In this document: positions 10,657 through 22,618 of the stretch, piece after piece
How the letters are laid out: every line of letters starts with the position of its first letter
How positions within the stretch are numbered: position 1 is the stretch's first letter
Assembly (NCBI RefSeq): GCF_003253005.1
Contig: NZ_QEPZ01000002.1
Location: 1 to 64,000, forward strand
Direction: 5' to 3'
Origin: Haemophilus parainfluenzae
GTDB taxonomy: Bacteria; Pseudomonadota; Gammaproteobacteria; Enterobacterales; Pasteurellaceae
DNA length: 64,000 nt
Notes under the pieces: model-generated
Told to the model about the DNA's origin: nothing
Database searches by the model: none
What the model saw: only the letters and a program-made list of their open reading frames with translations
Program-made: the position numbers and the translations under genes

Positions 10657-12384
10657 ATGATTACAGGTATTCCAGCGTCACCAGGTATCGTTTTTGGTAA
10701 AGCCTTAGTATTAAAAGAAGAAAAAATTGTTCTTGATACGCAAAAAATTTCAGAAGATCAAGTTGAGGCAGAAGTTGCCCGTTTTTATGCTGGGCGTGAA
10801 GCGGCTGTTGAGCAACTTAATTCTATTCATCAACGTGCATTAAAATCTTTAGGTGAAGAAAAAGCGGCCATCTTTGAAGGCCATTTAATGATCCTTGAAG
10901 ATGAAGAATTAGAAGAAGAAATTATTGATTATCTTCGTTCACATAAAGTAAATGCGAGTGTCGCTGCAAGTAAAATCATCGATCAACAAGTTGAAATGTT
11001 GTCTGAAATTGATGATGAATACTTAAAAGAACGTGCAGGTGATATTCGTGATATCGGTAATCGTTTAATCAAAAATATTTTAGGTATGCACATCGTCGAT
11101 CTTGGTGATATTGCCGAAGAGTCTATCCTTGTGGCTTATGATTTAACTCCATCAGAAACCGCTCAATTAAACTTAGAAAAAGTATTAGGTTTTATCACTG
11201 ATATTGGTGGTAGAACCTCTCACACCTCCATTATGGCTCGTTCACTTGAATTGCCAGCCATTGTTGGGACAAATGATGTCACAGCGCGAGTGAATACCGG
11301 TGATTATCTTATTTTAGATGCTGTGAACAACCGTGTTTACGTGAATCCGACTCAAGCTGAAATTGACGAATTAAAAACACTAGAAGCAAAACTTGCTGAA
11401 GAAAAAGCAGAATTAGCGAAATTAAAAGATTTACCGGCAGTGACCCTTGATGGCCATAAAGTTGAAGTGGTAGCGAATATTGGTACGATTCGCGATTGCG
11501 AAGGGGCACATCGTAATGGTGCAGAAGGGGTAGGTTTATACCGTACTGAATTCCTCTTTATGGATCGTGATCAATTACCAAGCGAAGAAGAGCAATTCAT
11601 TGCTTATAAAGAAGTGGTTGAAGCAATGGAAGGTCGCTTAGTGGTATTACGTACCATGGATATCGGTGGTGATAAAGAGCTCCCATATTTGAATTTACCA
11701 AAAGAAATGAACCCATTCCTTGGATGGCGAGCTGTGCGTATTGCCCTTGAACGTCGTGAGATTTTACATGCGCAATTAAGAGCGGTATTACGAGCTTCGG
11801 CATTTGGTAAACTTGCGGTGATGTTCCCGATGATTATTTCGGTAGAAGAAATTCGCGAGTTAAAATCTGTGCTTGAAACCTTAAAAGCAGAATTACGTGC
11901 AGAAGGTAAGGCTTTTGATGAAAACATCCAAGTGGGGGTCATGGTTGAGACCCCATCTGCCGCAGTGAATGCGAAATTCTTAGCGAAAGAAGTAGATTTC
12001 TTTAGTATTGGTACAAACGATTTAACGCAATATACCTTAGCCGTTGACCGTGGTAACGAATTAATTTCTCACTTATACAATCCAATGTCACCTTCAGTAC
12101 TTGGTTTGATTAAACAAGTGATTGATGCCTCTCATGCTGAAGGTAAATGGACGGGGATGTGTGGTGAGTTAGCTGGTGATGAACGTGCTACCTTATTGTT
12201 ACTCGGTATGGGCTTAGATGAATTTAGTATGAGTGCCATTTCAGTACCACATATCAAGAAATTAGTGCGTCATGTGAGTTACCAAGAGGCGAAAGCCTTA
12301 GCTGATGAAGTATTACAAAAACCAACCGCTGCTGAAATTGAGCAATTAATTCAAGCTTTTTTAGCAGAAAAATCGTTAAACTAG
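10657..12384 (+). CDS. ptsI: PTS enzyme I (phosphoenolpyruvate-protein phosphotransferase)
   Basis: Enzyme I autophosphorylates from PEP and passes the phosphate to HPr. The 575-aa protein has the N-terminal HPr-binding/phosphohistidine part with the active histidine in [12 protein letters not shown] (near 189), and the C-terminal PEP-binding barrel with the [13 protein letters not shown] and GVMVETPSA motifs and the catalytic cysteine in GMCGELAGD (near 502). Length is identical to E. coli enzyme I (575). A GGAAGG ribosome site precedes the ATG. Followed by crr after 59 nt. Confidence 0.98.
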   Translation: MITGIPASPGIVFGKALVLKEEKIVLDTQKISEDQVEAEVARFYAGREAAVEQLNSIHQRALKSLGEEKAAIFEGHLMILEDEELEEEIIDYLRSHKVNASVAASKIIDQQVEMLSEIDDEYLKERAGDIRDIGNRLIKNILGMHIVDLGDIAEESILVAYDLTPSETAQLNLEKVLGFITDIGGRTSHTSIMARSLELPAIVGTNDVTARVNTGDYLILDAVNNRVYVNPTQAEIDELKTLEAKLAEEKAELAKLKDLPAVTLDGHKVEVVANIGTIRDCEGAHRNGAEGVGLYRTEFLFMDRDQLPSEEEQFIAYKEVVEAMEGRLVVLRTMDIGGDKELPYLNLPKEMNPFLGWRAVRIALERREILHAQLRAVLRASAFGKLAVMFPMIISVEEIRELKSVLETLKAELRAEGKAFDENIQVGVMVETPSAAVNAKFLAKEVDFFSIGTNDLTQYTLAVDRGNELISHLYNPMSPSVLGLIKQVIDASHAEGKWTGMCGELAGDERATLLLLGMGLDEFSMSAISVPHIKKLVRHVSYQEAKALADEVLQKPTAAEIEQLIQAFLAEKSLN

Positions 12385-12443
12385 ATACAAAAACAGAGTT
12401 TTACGTTAAAATACTAGCCATCTTTAATAGATAGGAGATTAAA

Positions 12444-12944
12444 ATGGGCTTATTTGACAAATTATTTGGTTCAAAAGAAAACAAAACAGTGGAAGTCGAA
12501 ATTTATGCGCCACTTTCTGGTGAGATTGTGAATATCGAAGATGTACCAGATGTTGTTTTCTCTGAAAAAATCGTAGGTGATGGTATCGCGATTCGCCCAA
12601 CAGGTAACAAAATTGTGGCGCCTGTTGATGGTGTAATTGGTAAAATTTTTGAAACCAACCATGCGTTTTCAATGGAATCAAAAGAGGGTGTTGAATTATT
12701 CGTTCACTTCGGTATTGATACCGTTGAATTGAAAGGTGAAGGATTCACTCGCATCGCACAAGAAGGTCAAAGCGTAAAACGCGGCGACACAGTAATCGAA
12801 TTTGATTTAGCAACATTAGAATCAAAAGCAAAATCAGTTTTAACACCAGTGGTTATCTCTAACATGGATGAAATCTCATCTATCGAGAAAAAATCAGGTG
12901 AAGTGATTGCTGGAGAATCGGTTGTTTTAAGTTTAACAAAATAA
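12444..12944 (+). CDS. crr: PTS glucose-type EIIA component (EIIA-Glc)
   Basis: EIIA-Glc accepts phosphate from HPr and, depending on its phosphorylation, stimulates adenylate cyclase or inhibits non-PTS permeases, so it sets cAMP. The 166-aa sequence has the active-site His in [14 protein letters not shown] (near 88-91) and the partner His in [10 protein letters not shown] (near 73-75), plus the N-terminal membrane-anchoring helix (MGLFDKLFG). In competent Haemophilus species this is the link from sugar supply to cAMP-CRP competence control. Third gene of the pts operon. Confidence 0.98.
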   Translation: MGLFDKLFGSKENKTVEVEIYAPLSGEIVNIEDVPDVVFSEKIVGDGIAIRPTGNKIVAPVDGVIGKIFETNHAFSMESKEGVELFVHFGIDTVELKGEGFTRIAQEGQSVKRGDTVIEFDLATLESKAKSVLTPVVISNMDEISSIEKKSGEVIAGESVVLSLTK

Positions 12945-12961
12945 GATTTATAGACTAAAAG

Positions 12962-12988
12962 ATCCGCTTTAAATAAGCGGATTTTTTT
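12962..12988 (+). terminator. terminator of ptsHI-crr
   Basis: ATCCGCTT and AAGCGGAT form a perfect 8-bp stem with a 5-nt loop, followed by seven T residues. It lies 18 nt after the crr stop codon. Confidence 0.9.
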
Positions 12989-13018
12989 GTCCTTATTCTT
13001 TTTTTAAAGAAGGTAAAG

Positions 13019-14218
13019 ATGATTTATCGATTAACTGGCCAAGTACAGCATTATGCATGGGGCGGAAAAAACTATATTGCATCATTGATTGGATTACATT
13101 CAGCGAAAGATCAACCTTGTGCTGAGTGGTGGTTAGGTGCTCATCCATCAGCACCTTCTGAAATTGAGAATGTAACAGGTAAGCAATCCCTTATTGAATT
13201 TTTATTGCAAAATCCGACCGCACTTGGACAGGCAAGCCGTCAGCAATTTGGTGATGAACTCCCTTATTTGTTAAAGATTTTAGATGTTGAAAAGCCGTTA
13301 TCGATTCAATTGCACCCGACTAAGGCCCAAGCTGAAAAGGGCTTTGAGGCTGAAAATGCAAAAGGCGTGGCATTAACAGACAGCACTAGGACTTATAAAG
13401 ATAGAAATCATAAACCAGAAATGATGATTGCCTTATCTAATTTCTGGCTTTTACATGGTTTTAAAACAAAAGCTCAAATCCTTGCTACATTAAATGCACG
13501 CCCCTCTTTGCAACCTTTGGCTGAAAAACTTGGCACACAAAATCTTGCTGAATTCTATGCGGATGTGATGTTGGCGGATCAATCAACGCTCGCAAATTGG
13601 CTATTACCCATTATTGAAGCTAACCAACAGTCTTATAAAAATGGTGAGTTGGCGCTAGACAACCCCGATTATTGGGTGCTTTATACCATGGAAGCCATGG
13701 CAATTTCGCCTGAAAAATTAGATGCTGGCTTGGTGTGTTTTTATCTCTTTAATATCGTACATTTAAAAGAAGGGGAAGGTATTTTCCAAGATGCAGGCAT
13801 TCCTCATGCTTATCTTCGCGGACAAAACGTGGAGTTAATGGCATGTTCTGATAATGTGATTCGTGGTGGATTAACACCAAAATATGTCGATATTGTCGAA
13901 TTATTAAAAATTGTGGATTGTCGCGAAGTGATACCACAAATTATCTCAGCCGCGCCTCAAAATCAGTCAGAATTTACTTATAAAACGCCAGTAAACGATT
14001 TTGCTTTAGCTCAAATTCGTCTCGAGCCCGAACAGCACACAGAAGTAAATCTTCAAAGTGCGGGTATTTTGTTGGTGATGCAAGGTGAGCTGAAAATACA
14101 AGAAAAATCAACCGCACTTACCTTGAAACAAGGTGAGTCAGCATTCATTACAGCGGATTCTAACGTTGAGATAATGAGTGAAAAAGGCGGTTATGCCTTC
14201 TTGGCAAAATTGCCATAA
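13019..14218 (+). CDS. manA: mannose-6-phosphate isomerase, type I
   Basis: ManA interconverts mannose 6-phosphate and fructose 6-phosphate, either for mannose use or for making GDP-mannose precursors. The 399-aa protein has the zinc and active-site motifs of type I cupin isomerases: SIQLHPTKAQAEKG (near 97-110), NHKPEMMIAL (near 131), GIPHAYLRG (near 261-269) and NVIRGGLTPKY (near 283). It stands alone between the crr terminator and the lacZ promoter; its transcript may use an AAGGT site just before the ATG. Three uptake sequences or near matches lie inside. Physiological direction cannot be told from sequence. Confidence 0.96.
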   Translation: MIYRLTGQVQHYAWGGKNYIASLIGLHSAKDQPCAEWWLGAHPSAPSEIENVTGKQSLIEFLLQNPTALGQASRQQFGDELPYLLKILDVEKPLSIQLHPTKAQAEKGFEAENAKGVALTDSTRTYKDRNHKPEMMIALSNFWLLHGFKTKAQILATLNARPSLQPLAEKLGTQNLAEFYADVMLADQSTLANWLLPIIEANQQSYKNGELALDNPDYWVLYTMEAMAISPEKLDAGLVCFYLFNIVHLKEGEGIFQDAGIPHAYLRGQNVELMACSDNVIRGGLTPKYVDIVELLKIVDCREVIPQIISAAPQNQSEFTYKTPVNDFALAQIRLEPEQHTEVNLQSAGILLVMQGELKIQEKSTALTLKQGESAFITADSNVEIMSEKGGYAFLAKLP

Positions 14219-14225
14219 AAATTAA

Positions 14226-14286
14226 TGTGATAAGTATCACGATTTGTGAACTTATCGCTAGATTAGTCGAAGATTTTAGGTATAGT
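14226..14286 (+). promoter_or_regulatory. CRP site and promoter of the lacZ-like gene
   Basis: TGTGA-N6-TCACG at 14226-14241 matches nine of ten core CRP bases. A TATAGT -10 box lies at 14281-14286 without a good -35, as in CRP-dependent promoters; the predicted start near 14293 places the CRP centre about 59.5 nt upstream (class I). A short GGCG/CGCC hairpin with six T residues (14287-14310) follows at once and could be a weak attenuator or the end of manA. Confidence 0.65.
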
Positions 14287-14320
14287 GGCGTCATTCAGGC
14301 GCCCTTTTTTATGCGTCTAA

Positions 14321-17365
<3,045 letters not shown>

Positions 17366-17375
17366 GATGAAATAA

Positions 17376-17405
17376 AAAAGTGCGGTTGAAATTAACCGCA
17401 CTTTT
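17376..17405. terminator. inverted uptake-sequence terminator between lacZ and grxA
   Basis: AAAAGTGCGGTT and AACCGCACTTTT form a perfect 12-bp stem with a 6-nt loop; both arms contain the uptake 9-mer. A- and T-runs on either side make it work in both directions, as expected between convergent genes. Confidence 0.9.
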
Positions 17406-17421
17406 ATGTTTTTAGCAAAAA

Positions 17422-17685
17422 TTAAGCAACAACGTTAAATTGTTCTTTCATTAATGCTTCGAAATCAGTGCAACCGCCGATTGGTTTTTCATCGATAAAG
17501 ATTTGTGGCACAGTTTCCACTTCTTTACCGACAGATTTTGATAAATCTGCTTTAGAAATGCCTTCAGCGATAATATCTACATAGCGATAATCGAAATCCG
17601 CCACTTCACCTTTTAATTTTTCAGCAAGGTTTTTTGCACGTACACAATAAGGGCAGCCTGGACGACCAAAAATAACTACGAACAT
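17422..17685 (-). CDS. grxA: glutaredoxin 1
   Basis: Small GSH-dependent dithiol oxidoreductase that reduces ribonucleotide reductase and mixed disulfides. The 87-aa sequence has the CPYC active site (residues 11-14), the cis-proline segment TVPQIF (near 58-63) and the GSH-binding GGCTDFE (near 69-75). Length matches E. coli Grx1 (85). It is divergent from rimK with 131 nt between starts; a grxA/rimK pairing is also seen in H. influenzae as I recall. Confidence 0.96.
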   Translation of the reverse strand: MFVVIFGRPGCPYCVRAKNLAEKLKGEVADFDYRYVDIIAEGISKADLSKSVGKEVETVPQIFIDEKPIGGCTDFEALMKEQFNVVA

Positions 17686-17816
17686 AAAATTTTCCTTTTA
17701 TTTAAATAAAAACTAGCCCTAATTCTACTCTATTTCCACAAAAGCAGAAATCATTTTTCAGGATTATTGTGATTGGTGTAATATATCAACTCCTCTTTTC
17801 CTAAGGATATAGCTGA

Positions 17817-18716
17817 ATGAAATTATTGATGCTTTGCCGTGAGCCTCGCCTTTATAGCTGCCAGCGTTTAAAAGAAGCAGCGGAAAGTTGTGGGCATCAA
17901 ATGGATATTTTGGATCCTAATCGTTGCATTTTAAAACTCGACAAAAATCAACCGCACTTTTCTTTGTATTATCAACAAAATGCAGAAAGTGAGCTTTATT
18001 TATTGCCTGATTATGATGCTGTACTACCACGCTTTGGGACGACAAGCACCCCAATGGGGTGTGCAGTATTGCGACATTTCCAAGGAAAAGGCGTCTATTG
18101 CCTTAATAAAGAACAAGCATTTTTAGCCGCACGCGATAAATGGCGTACTTTGCAGATATTATTGGAGCAAGGTATTGCAATACCAAATTCTGTCTTATCG
18201 GGCTGTGAAGTGGAGCCGAAACAAGCCATTAAGCAAACAACTGCTCCAATGATTATTAAAACCTTAAAAGGATCACAAGGTATTGGTGTGATTTTAGCTG
18301 AACGTCCACAAAGTGCGGTCAGTATTTTAGAAACGTTAAAAGATGCGAATGTCCCTGTCTTGTTACAAGATTTTGTCGAAGAGGCAAAAGGGACTGATAT
18401 TCGCTGTTTTGTGATCGGTGATAAAGTGGTCGCCACAATGCAGCGTATTGGACAAGATGGCGAGTTTCGTGCAAATTTTCACCGTGGTGGTGCAGCAGAA
18501 AAAATTAAACTCACTGAAGAGGAAAAATCTATTGCCATTCGAGCCACTAAAGCCTTAGGGCTTGTTGTAGCTGGTGTTGATTTGATTCGTTCAAAAGAAG
18601 GTTTATTGGTGCTTGAAGTAAATGCTAGCCCAGGGTTAGAAATGATTGAGAAAACCAGTGGCATTGATATTGCATTGCAGATGATCTTGTTTTTAGAACA
18701 GCAAGTGAAACAATAA
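17817..18716 (+). CDS. rimK: ribosomal protein S6 glutamate ligase-type ATP-grasp enzyme RimK
   Basis: RimK adds glutamate residues to the C-terminus of ribosomal protein S6 and may make poly-alpha-glutamate. The 299-aa protein has the pre-ATP-grasp N-terminal domain (1-95) and ATP-grasp domain (about 105-290) with [13 protein letters not shown] (near 144-156), the basic [11 protein letters not shown] loop (near 219-229) and the metal-binding [14 protein letters not shown] (near 262-275). Length agrees with RimK (300). An AAGGAT ribosome site precedes the ATG. RimK against another ATP-grasp amino-acid ligase is favoured by the N-terminal [12 protein letters not shown] motif and the grxA neighbour. 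Confidence 0.93.
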   Translation: MKLLMLCREPRLYSCQRLKEAAESCGHQMDILDPNRCILKLDKNQPHFSLYYQQNAESELYLLPDYDAVLPRFGTTSTPMGCAVLRHFQGKGVYCLNKEQAFLAARDKWRTLQILLEQGIAIPNSVLSGCEVEPKQAIKQTTAPMIIKTLKGSQGIGVILAERPQSAVSILETLKDANVPVLLQDFVEEAKGTDIRCFVIGDKVVATMQRIGQDGEFRANFHRGGAAEKIKLTEEEKSIAIRATKALGLVVAGVDLIRSKEGLLVLEVNASPGLEMIEKTSGIDIALQMILFLEQQVKQ

Positions 18717-18721
18717 AAGAA

Positions 18722-18749
18722 AAGAGCGAACCATATCATATTCGCCCTT
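18722..18749. terminator. bidirectional hairpin between rimK and the convergent gene
   Basis: AAGAGCGAA and TTCGCCCTT pair (one mismatch or G-U) around a 10-nt loop. On the minus strand it is followed by a T-rich stretch; it probably ends both converging transcripts. Confidence 0.6.
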
Positions 18750-18754
18750 GTTGT

Positions 18755-19369
18755 TTATCCTTTTGCGTCTTGTTTAAAATCGTAATTTGGTGGTAATTCC
18801 GGCGTCGTATTTTCTTCATCAAAAGGCTCGCTTGCGGGTTGATGTTGAAATTCTTTGCTATCGTGAGCCGGTTTTTCTTTACCTAATAATTGCGGTTGTA
18901 ATTTGATAAAACTACTTTTATCTGAAAGCCACACATCAATAAACGCTTGTGTAAATTTTTGATCGAATTCGTGATCTAACACGGTATCATTTAAAACAAA
19001 ATAGCCTTTATCCGATAAAGCAACAAAATTTAAGATATCGTTTGGTGAAAAATCAGGGAAGATTTCCTGCATTTTTTTGAGCCATGCCGTAGTGTCATCT
19101 TTACTTAAATTTTGTGATTCCATTTCTTTGGTTAAAGCAATGGCGAAGTTTTTTCCTTCTACTGGTTTTTCATATTTAATCGAAAACATTAATGGACGTT
19201 CATTGTTTTCATAGGAACCCGTTTCAGAATATAAGCCGACAGTATAAACATGGAATGGCCCCCATGTGTATTCAGCATTGCCGACCGGTTGCCATTGGGC
19301 AAAAAGTGCGGTGGAAAATAAGGCTGAAATGGCAGCAATAATAAATTTCAGTTTCATAGTTTTTTTCAT
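18755..19369 (-). CDS. periplasmic chalcone-isomerase-like (CHI-like) protein of unknown role
   Basis: The 204-aa product starts with a Sec signal peptide (KLKFIIAAISALFSTALFA) and then shows the pattern of the bacterial chalcone-isomerase-like family: a start WQPVGNAEYTWGPFHVYTVGLYSE-type segment, a central beta region (MFSIKYEKPV), a SDKGYFVLND motif and a late FIDVWLSD...LLG segment. No enzyme activity is established for this bacterial family. The tail is charged and proline-rich. I start at the ATG at 19369 because a TATAAT -10 box (19388-19393) lies inside any longer reading, so the 17 extra upstream codons would not be transcribed. Family assignment is by pattern only. Confidence 0.75.
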   Translation of the reverse strand: MKKTMKLKFIIAAISALFSTALFAQWQPVGNAEYTWGPFHVYTVGLYSETGSYENNERPLMFSIKYEKPVEGKNFAIALTKEMESQNLSKDDTTAWLKKMQEIFPDFSPNDILNFVALSDKGYFVLNDTVLDHEFDQKFTQAFIDVWLSDKSSFIKLQPQLLGKEKPAHDSKEFQHQPASEPFDEENTTPELPPNYDFKQDAKG

Positions 19370-19387
19370 GTCAAAAATATTGCCGTG

Positions 19388-19393
19388 ATTATA
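19388..19393 (-). promoter_or_regulatory. -10 box of the CHI-like gene
   Basis: A perfect TATAAT on the minus strand lies 19 nt before the chosen ATG, giving a leader of only about 12 nt. The -35 region is a poly-T stretch without a clear match. It sits just after the fumC terminator, so the gene has its own promoter. Confidence 0.5.
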
Positions 19394-19424
19394 ACAAAAA
19401 AGCCCTCTAAAAAAATACAAATAA

Positions 19425-19446
19425 AAAGGCAGGAATACCTGCCTTT
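19425..19446 (-). terminator. fumC terminator
   Basis: AAAGGCAGG and CCTGCCTTT form a perfect 9-bp stem with an AATA-type loop, followed on the minus strand by a T-rich tail. It lies 22 nt after the fumC stop codon. Confidence 0.9.
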
Positions 19447-19468
19447 GACATCAAATTATGGGCTGAGT

Positions 19469-20863
19469 TTATTTTAAGCTACCCACCATATCTTCTGGAC
19501 GAACCCATTTGTCGAAATCTTCGGCTGAAACTAAGCCTAAGTTAATCGCTTCTTCACGTAGAGTTGTACCATTTTTGTGTGCAGTTTTCGCAATTTTCGC
19601 TGCATTTTCGTAACCAATGTGTGTATTAAGTGCGGTTACTAACATCAATGAATTTTCCAATTGTTGTTTAATGCGAGGGTAGTTCGGTTGAATACCGGTT
19701 GCGCAGTGTTCATCAAATGATACGCAAGCATCACCCAATAATTGTGCAGATTGTAAGAAGTTCGCCACCATGACAGGGTTAAATACGTTTAATTGGAAGT
19801 GACCTTGTGAGCCAACGAATGCGATAGTGGTATCGTTACCGAATACTTGTGCACACACCATGGTTAACGCTTCACATTGAGTTGGGTTCACTTTACCTGG
19901 CATGATTGAAGAACCTGGTTCATTTTCAGGAATTAAGATTTCACCGATACCAGAACGCGGGCCTGATGCTAATAAACGAATGTCGTTTGCAATTTTGAAT
20001 AAGCTCATCGCTAATTGTCTAATTGCACCGTGAGTTTCAACGATTGCATCATGTGCTGCTAGTGCTTCAAATTTGTTTTCCGCAGTCACGAATGGTAAGC
20101 CAGTGAATTGCGCGATGTAATCCGCTACTTTCACATCATAGCCTTTTGGTGTATTTAAACCTGTACCCACTGCAGTACCACCAAGTGCTAATTGGCTTAA
20201 GTGTGGAAGAGTGTTTCTTAGTGCGCGTAAACCGAAATCTAATTGTGCTGCATAAGCAGAGAATTCTTGACCTAATGTTAATGGGGTTGCATCCATTAAG
20301 TGAGTACGACCAATTTTTACCACATCTTTAAATTCTGCAGATTTTTTAGCGAAAGTTTTTTGTAAACGTTCTACGCAAGGAATGGTGTGTTCAACCACTT
20401 TTTTGTATGCCGCAATATGCATTGCAGTTGGGAAGGTATCGTTTGAAGATTGTGATTTGTTTACATCATCATTTGGGTGAACGAAAGATTTTTCGCCTAA
20501 TTTACCACCATGTAAAACGTGAGCACGGTTTGCCACCACCTCGTTCACGTTCATGTTTGATTGTGTACCTGAACCGGTTTGCCAAATGACTAACGGGAAT
20601 TGGTCGTCTAATTTTCCTGCAAGGATTTCATCACAGGCGGTTGCGATTAAATCACGCTTCTCTGCAGGTAATACACCTAAATCACAGTTTGCGAAAGCAG
20701 CGGCTTTTTTCAAATAACCGAACGCTTCAATAATTTCGTGCGGCATAGAAGCTGCCGGACCAATTTTGAAGTTGTTGCGAGAACGTTCGGTTTGTGCTGC
20801 CCAGTATTTGTCTGCAGGAACTTGAACTTCGCCCATAGTGTCTTTTTCAATACGAAATGCCAT
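19469..20863 (-). CDS. fumC: fumarate hydratase, class II
   Basis: Iron-independent fumarase that interconverts fumarate and malate in the branched TCA pathway. The 464-aa protein contains the fumarase/aspartase signature [11 protein letters not shown] (near 317-327), the substrate motif [12 protein letters not shown] (near 97-108), the [11 protein letters not shown] segment (near 138) and the [16 protein letters not shown] motif (near 184). Length is the family norm (about 465). A promoter and probable CRP site lie upstream, between it and divergent holC. It ends at a clear terminator. Confidence 0.98.
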   Translation of the reverse strand: MAFRIEKDTMGEVQVPADKYWAAQTERSRNNFKIGPAASMPHEIIEAFGYLKKAAAFANCDLGVLPAEKRDLIATACDEILAGKLDDQFPLVIWQTGSGTQSNMNVNEVVANRAHVLHGGKLGEKSFVHPNDDVNKSQSSNDTFPTAMHIAAYKKVVEHTIPCVERLQKTFAKKSAEFKDVVKIGRTHLMDATPLTLGQEFSAYAAQLDFGLRALRNTLPHLSQLALGGTAVGTGLNTPKGYDVKVADYIAQFTGLPFVTAENKFEALAAHDAIVETHGAIRQLAMSLFKIANDIRLLASGPRSGIGEILIPENEPGSSIMPGKVNPTQCEALTMVCAQVFGNDTTIAFVGSQGHFQLNVFNPVMVANFLQSAQLLGDACVSFDEHCATGIQPNYPRIKQQLENSLMLVTALNTHIGYENAAKIAKTAHKNGTTLREEAINLGLVSAEDFDKWVRPEDMVGSLK

Positions 20864-20903
20864 GTGATACTCCTATCATCGAAAATAAAAATAAGTCTTC
20901 GAA

Positions 20904-20932
20904 ATTCTAACACCTACGAGTTATGAATGGAA
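20904..20932 (-). promoter_or_regulatory. probable fumC promoter
   Basis: On the minus strand TTCCAT and TAGAAT are 17 nt apart; predicted start near 20897, giving a leader of about 34 nt. The CRP-like site at 20960-20975 is centred about 70.5 nt upstream of it, one helical turn beyond the standard class I position. Confidence 0.45.
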
Positions 20933-20959
20933 TGTAACATAAAGGTTAAAAGTTACTTT

Positions 20960-20975
20960 TGTGATGTAGATCATA
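20960..20975. promoter_or_regulatory. probable CRP site between fumC and holC
   Basis: TGTGA-N6-TCATA matches nine of ten core CRP bases. By spacing it suits fumC better than holC; it overlaps the start of an uptake sequence (20976-20984 region). Confidence 0.55.
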
Positions 20976-21101
20976 AAAGTGCGGTAAAAAATTTCCGTGT
21001 TTTTTCTATTTACTTTAATCACCTTGTAGATGATTTATTTTTTGCTGCTTTTTTGATAAAATCCGCCAGTTTACAAAACGATAAATGGAGAAGTCGCAAT
21101 C

Positions 21102-21533
21102 ATGGCAAAAAACGCACAATTTTATCTCTTAAATCCAGAAAAGAAGATAACAGTTGAGCAACTTGCCTGTGATCTTGCTGCTCAAGCGTGGCGTTTAGGC
21201 AAGCGAGTTTTAATCGCGTGCGAAACAGAAGAGCAAGCATTTTTAATTGATGAAGCATTATGGCAACGGGATCCAAATGAGTTTGTTCCTCATAATCTTT
21301 CAGGCGAAGCAACACAATATGCTCCGCCAATTGAGATTAGTTGGAAAGGCAAACGCAATGCCCAACGTCGAGATTTGCTGATCAATTTACAAATGGAAGT
21401 GCCGGATTTTAGCCACAGCTTTACGCAATTAATTGATTTTGTACCGGTAGAAGAAACACAAAAAGCCCTAGCGCGTGAACGTTATAAACAACTTAGACAG
21501 TTAGGCTGGACGTTGAGCACGGAGCAGGTATAA
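21102..21533 (+). CDS. holC: DNA polymerase III subunit chi
   Basis: The chi subunit of the clamp loader binds SSB and links it to the holoenzyme. The 143-aa protein has the family pattern: an N-terminal AQFYLLN strand, the GKRVLIACETEEQA segment (near 32-45), LWQRDPNEFVPHNLSGE (near 55-70), a PIEISW strand and the FVPVEET...RERYKQLRQLGW end (near 112-140). A GGAGA ribosome site precedes the ATG. Possible TAAAAT -10 at 21057-21062 with a poor -35. E. coli holC lies next to valS; here yqfB and two accessory genes separate them. Confidence 0.95.
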   Translation: MAKNAQFYLLNPEKKITVEQLACDLAAQAWRLGKRVLIACETEEQAFLIDEALWQRDPNEFVPHNLSGEATQYAPPIEISWKGKRNAQRRDLLINLQMEVPDFSHSFTQLIDFVPVEETQKALARERYKQLRQLGWTLSTEQV

Positions 21534-21548
21534 CGATATAAAAAAACA

Positions 21549-21569
21549 CCCCTCTTTGCTAAAGAGGGG
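21549..21569. repeat. 21-bp palindromic repeat, copy A
   Basis: CCCCTCTTT-GCT-AAAGAGGGG, a 9-bp stem with a 3-nt loop, 16 nt after holC. A copy with one base changed lies at 52374-52394. It follows an A-run and is followed by GATGG, so a terminator role for holC is weak (no T-run). Confidence 0.75.
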
Positions 21570-21606
21570 GATGGTTACAAAAACACTTAAAAATTGACTG
21601 CACTTT

Positions 21607-21915
21607 ATGAACGATATTACCTTTTATCAACGTTTCGAAGCCGATATTCTCGCCGGGCGCAAAACCATCACGATTCGAGATAAATCCGAAAGCCATTTTA
21701 AAGCAGGTGATATTTTGCGTGTTGGTCGATTTGAAGATAATCAATATTTCTGCACCATTGAAGTGTTAAGCGTGTCGCCGATTACCCTTGATGAACTGAC
21801 GGAACAACATGCAACACAGGAGAATATGAGTTTGGCAGAGTTGAAAGAAGTGATTCGGGATATTTATCCCATTGAAGAACTGTTTTATGTAATTAGATTT
21901 TGTGTTTTACCATAA
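21607..21915 (+). CDS. yqfB: ASCH-domain N4-acetylcytidine amidohydrolase YqfB
   Basis: The 102-aa protein is a single ASCH domain with the YqfB pattern [20 protein letters not shown] (residues 6-25), including the lysine and threonine of the proposed active site, [11 protein letters not shown], and the ending [15 protein letters not shown]. coli YqfB hydrolyses N4-acetylcytidine. The ATG directly follows GACTGCACTTT, an uptake sequence with one mismatch, so there is no normal ribosome site; rsgA shows the same arrangement. Next gene starts 9 nt later. Confidence 0.9.
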   Translation: MNDITFYQRFEADILAGRKTITIRDKSESHFKAGDILRVGRFEDNQYFCTIEVLSVSPITLDELTEQHATQENMSLAELKEVIRDIYPIEELFYVIRFCVLP

Positions 21916-21924
21916 GGATTTTCT

Positions 21925-22365
21925 ATGAAAAAAGTTACATTTTATTTTTTATTTTCTTTATTAACAGCTTGTTCCGCATCGAATAATAGTAGTAAGAGTG
22001 TAGAACAGCCATATATGATTTCAGATCAAGATGTTTTACAGTACATAGAAGAGGTTAATAATATTGAATACTGTTTGCCTAAGGGGACTAGGATAAATAC
22101 TCTAAGTGATTTAGAACGAAGAGTGCTTACTGATGCTAGGGGAGATGTTCTTCGTAATATTATTGGACAAAATAACTTAAGCAAGGTATTAAAAAATGAA
22201 GTTTCGTATAAATACTTTGAAGAAAGAGAAAATGCATTAAAAACTAAGAAGATTACGGCTTCTAAAGAGGAATGCAAAGAATTGTCAAGGAAGTTTTTAG
22301 AAGAAGTTCATAATAGAAAATATGGTCGTTCCTCCTCTCCGAAGGTTGGCATTATTGTATATTAA
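21925..22365 (+). CDS. small lipoprotein of unknown function
   Basis: The 146-aa product begins with a lipoprotein signal (KKVTFYFLFSLLTAC, Cys16 as lipidated residue; serine at +2 suggests outer-membrane sorting). The mature part is a charged, mostly helical sequence with two further cysteines (in EYCLPKG and KEECKEL) that could form a disulfide. I recognise no family. An AAGGATTT ribosome site precedes the ATG. Codon use and base composition look more AT-rich than holC or valS, and it has no uptake sequence, which suggests relatively recent arrival. It may be co-transcribed with yqfB and the next gene. Confidence 0.8.
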   Translation: MKKVTFYFLFSLLTACSASNNSSKSVEQPYMISDQDVLQYIEEVNNIEYCLPKGTRINTLSDLERRVLTDARGDVLRNIIGQNNLSKVLKNEVSYKYFEERENALKTKKITASKEECKELSRKFLEEVHNRKYGRSSSPKVGIIVY

Positions 22366-22385
22366 ATAAATGTGGTTCAGTTATT

Positions 22386-22613
22386 ATGAATATTATCGAT
22401 AAAATAAAGAATAATCTCATAAATTCAGAAAGAGAAGGTAATAAAACAGCTGAATTTCATTATCAAGTTCTAATTAATGCTGATGAGTTAAAAGATATTG
22501 ATGCTGAAGAATTTTGCCAAAAGTTATCTTTGACAGATGGATATAAATCAGAATTTAGGAAAATGATTAAGTTAGCTAACCATATAAAAAGTAAAGGGAA
22601 AAAGATTATTTAA
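22386..22613 (+). CDS. small helical protein of unknown function (75 aa)
   Basis: The protein starts MNIIDKIKNNLINSEREGNK and continues as helices with a central LINADELKDIDAEEFCQKL segment and a basic end. It has no signal peptide or membrane segment, so it should be cytoplasmic. The LIN...EG-K-T-EF-Y-VL...FC...EFRKMI pattern resembles small helical DNA-binding-like proteins, but I do not recognise it with confidence. It starts 20 nt after the lipoprotein gene and is equally AT-rich, so the two may be one unit; an effector/partner relation is only a guess. Confidence 0.65.
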   Translation: MNIIDKIKNNLINSEREGNKTAEFHYQVLINADELKDIDAEEFCQKLSLTDGYKSEFRKMIKLANHIKSKGKKII

Positions 22614-22618
22614 ATTTG

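Noticed and set aside
14287-14310. GGCG/CGCC hairpin with six T residues as the manA terminator
   Set aside because: The stem is only 4 bp and lies downstream of the lacZ -10 box, so it would stop lacZ as well; mentioned only as a weak attenuator.
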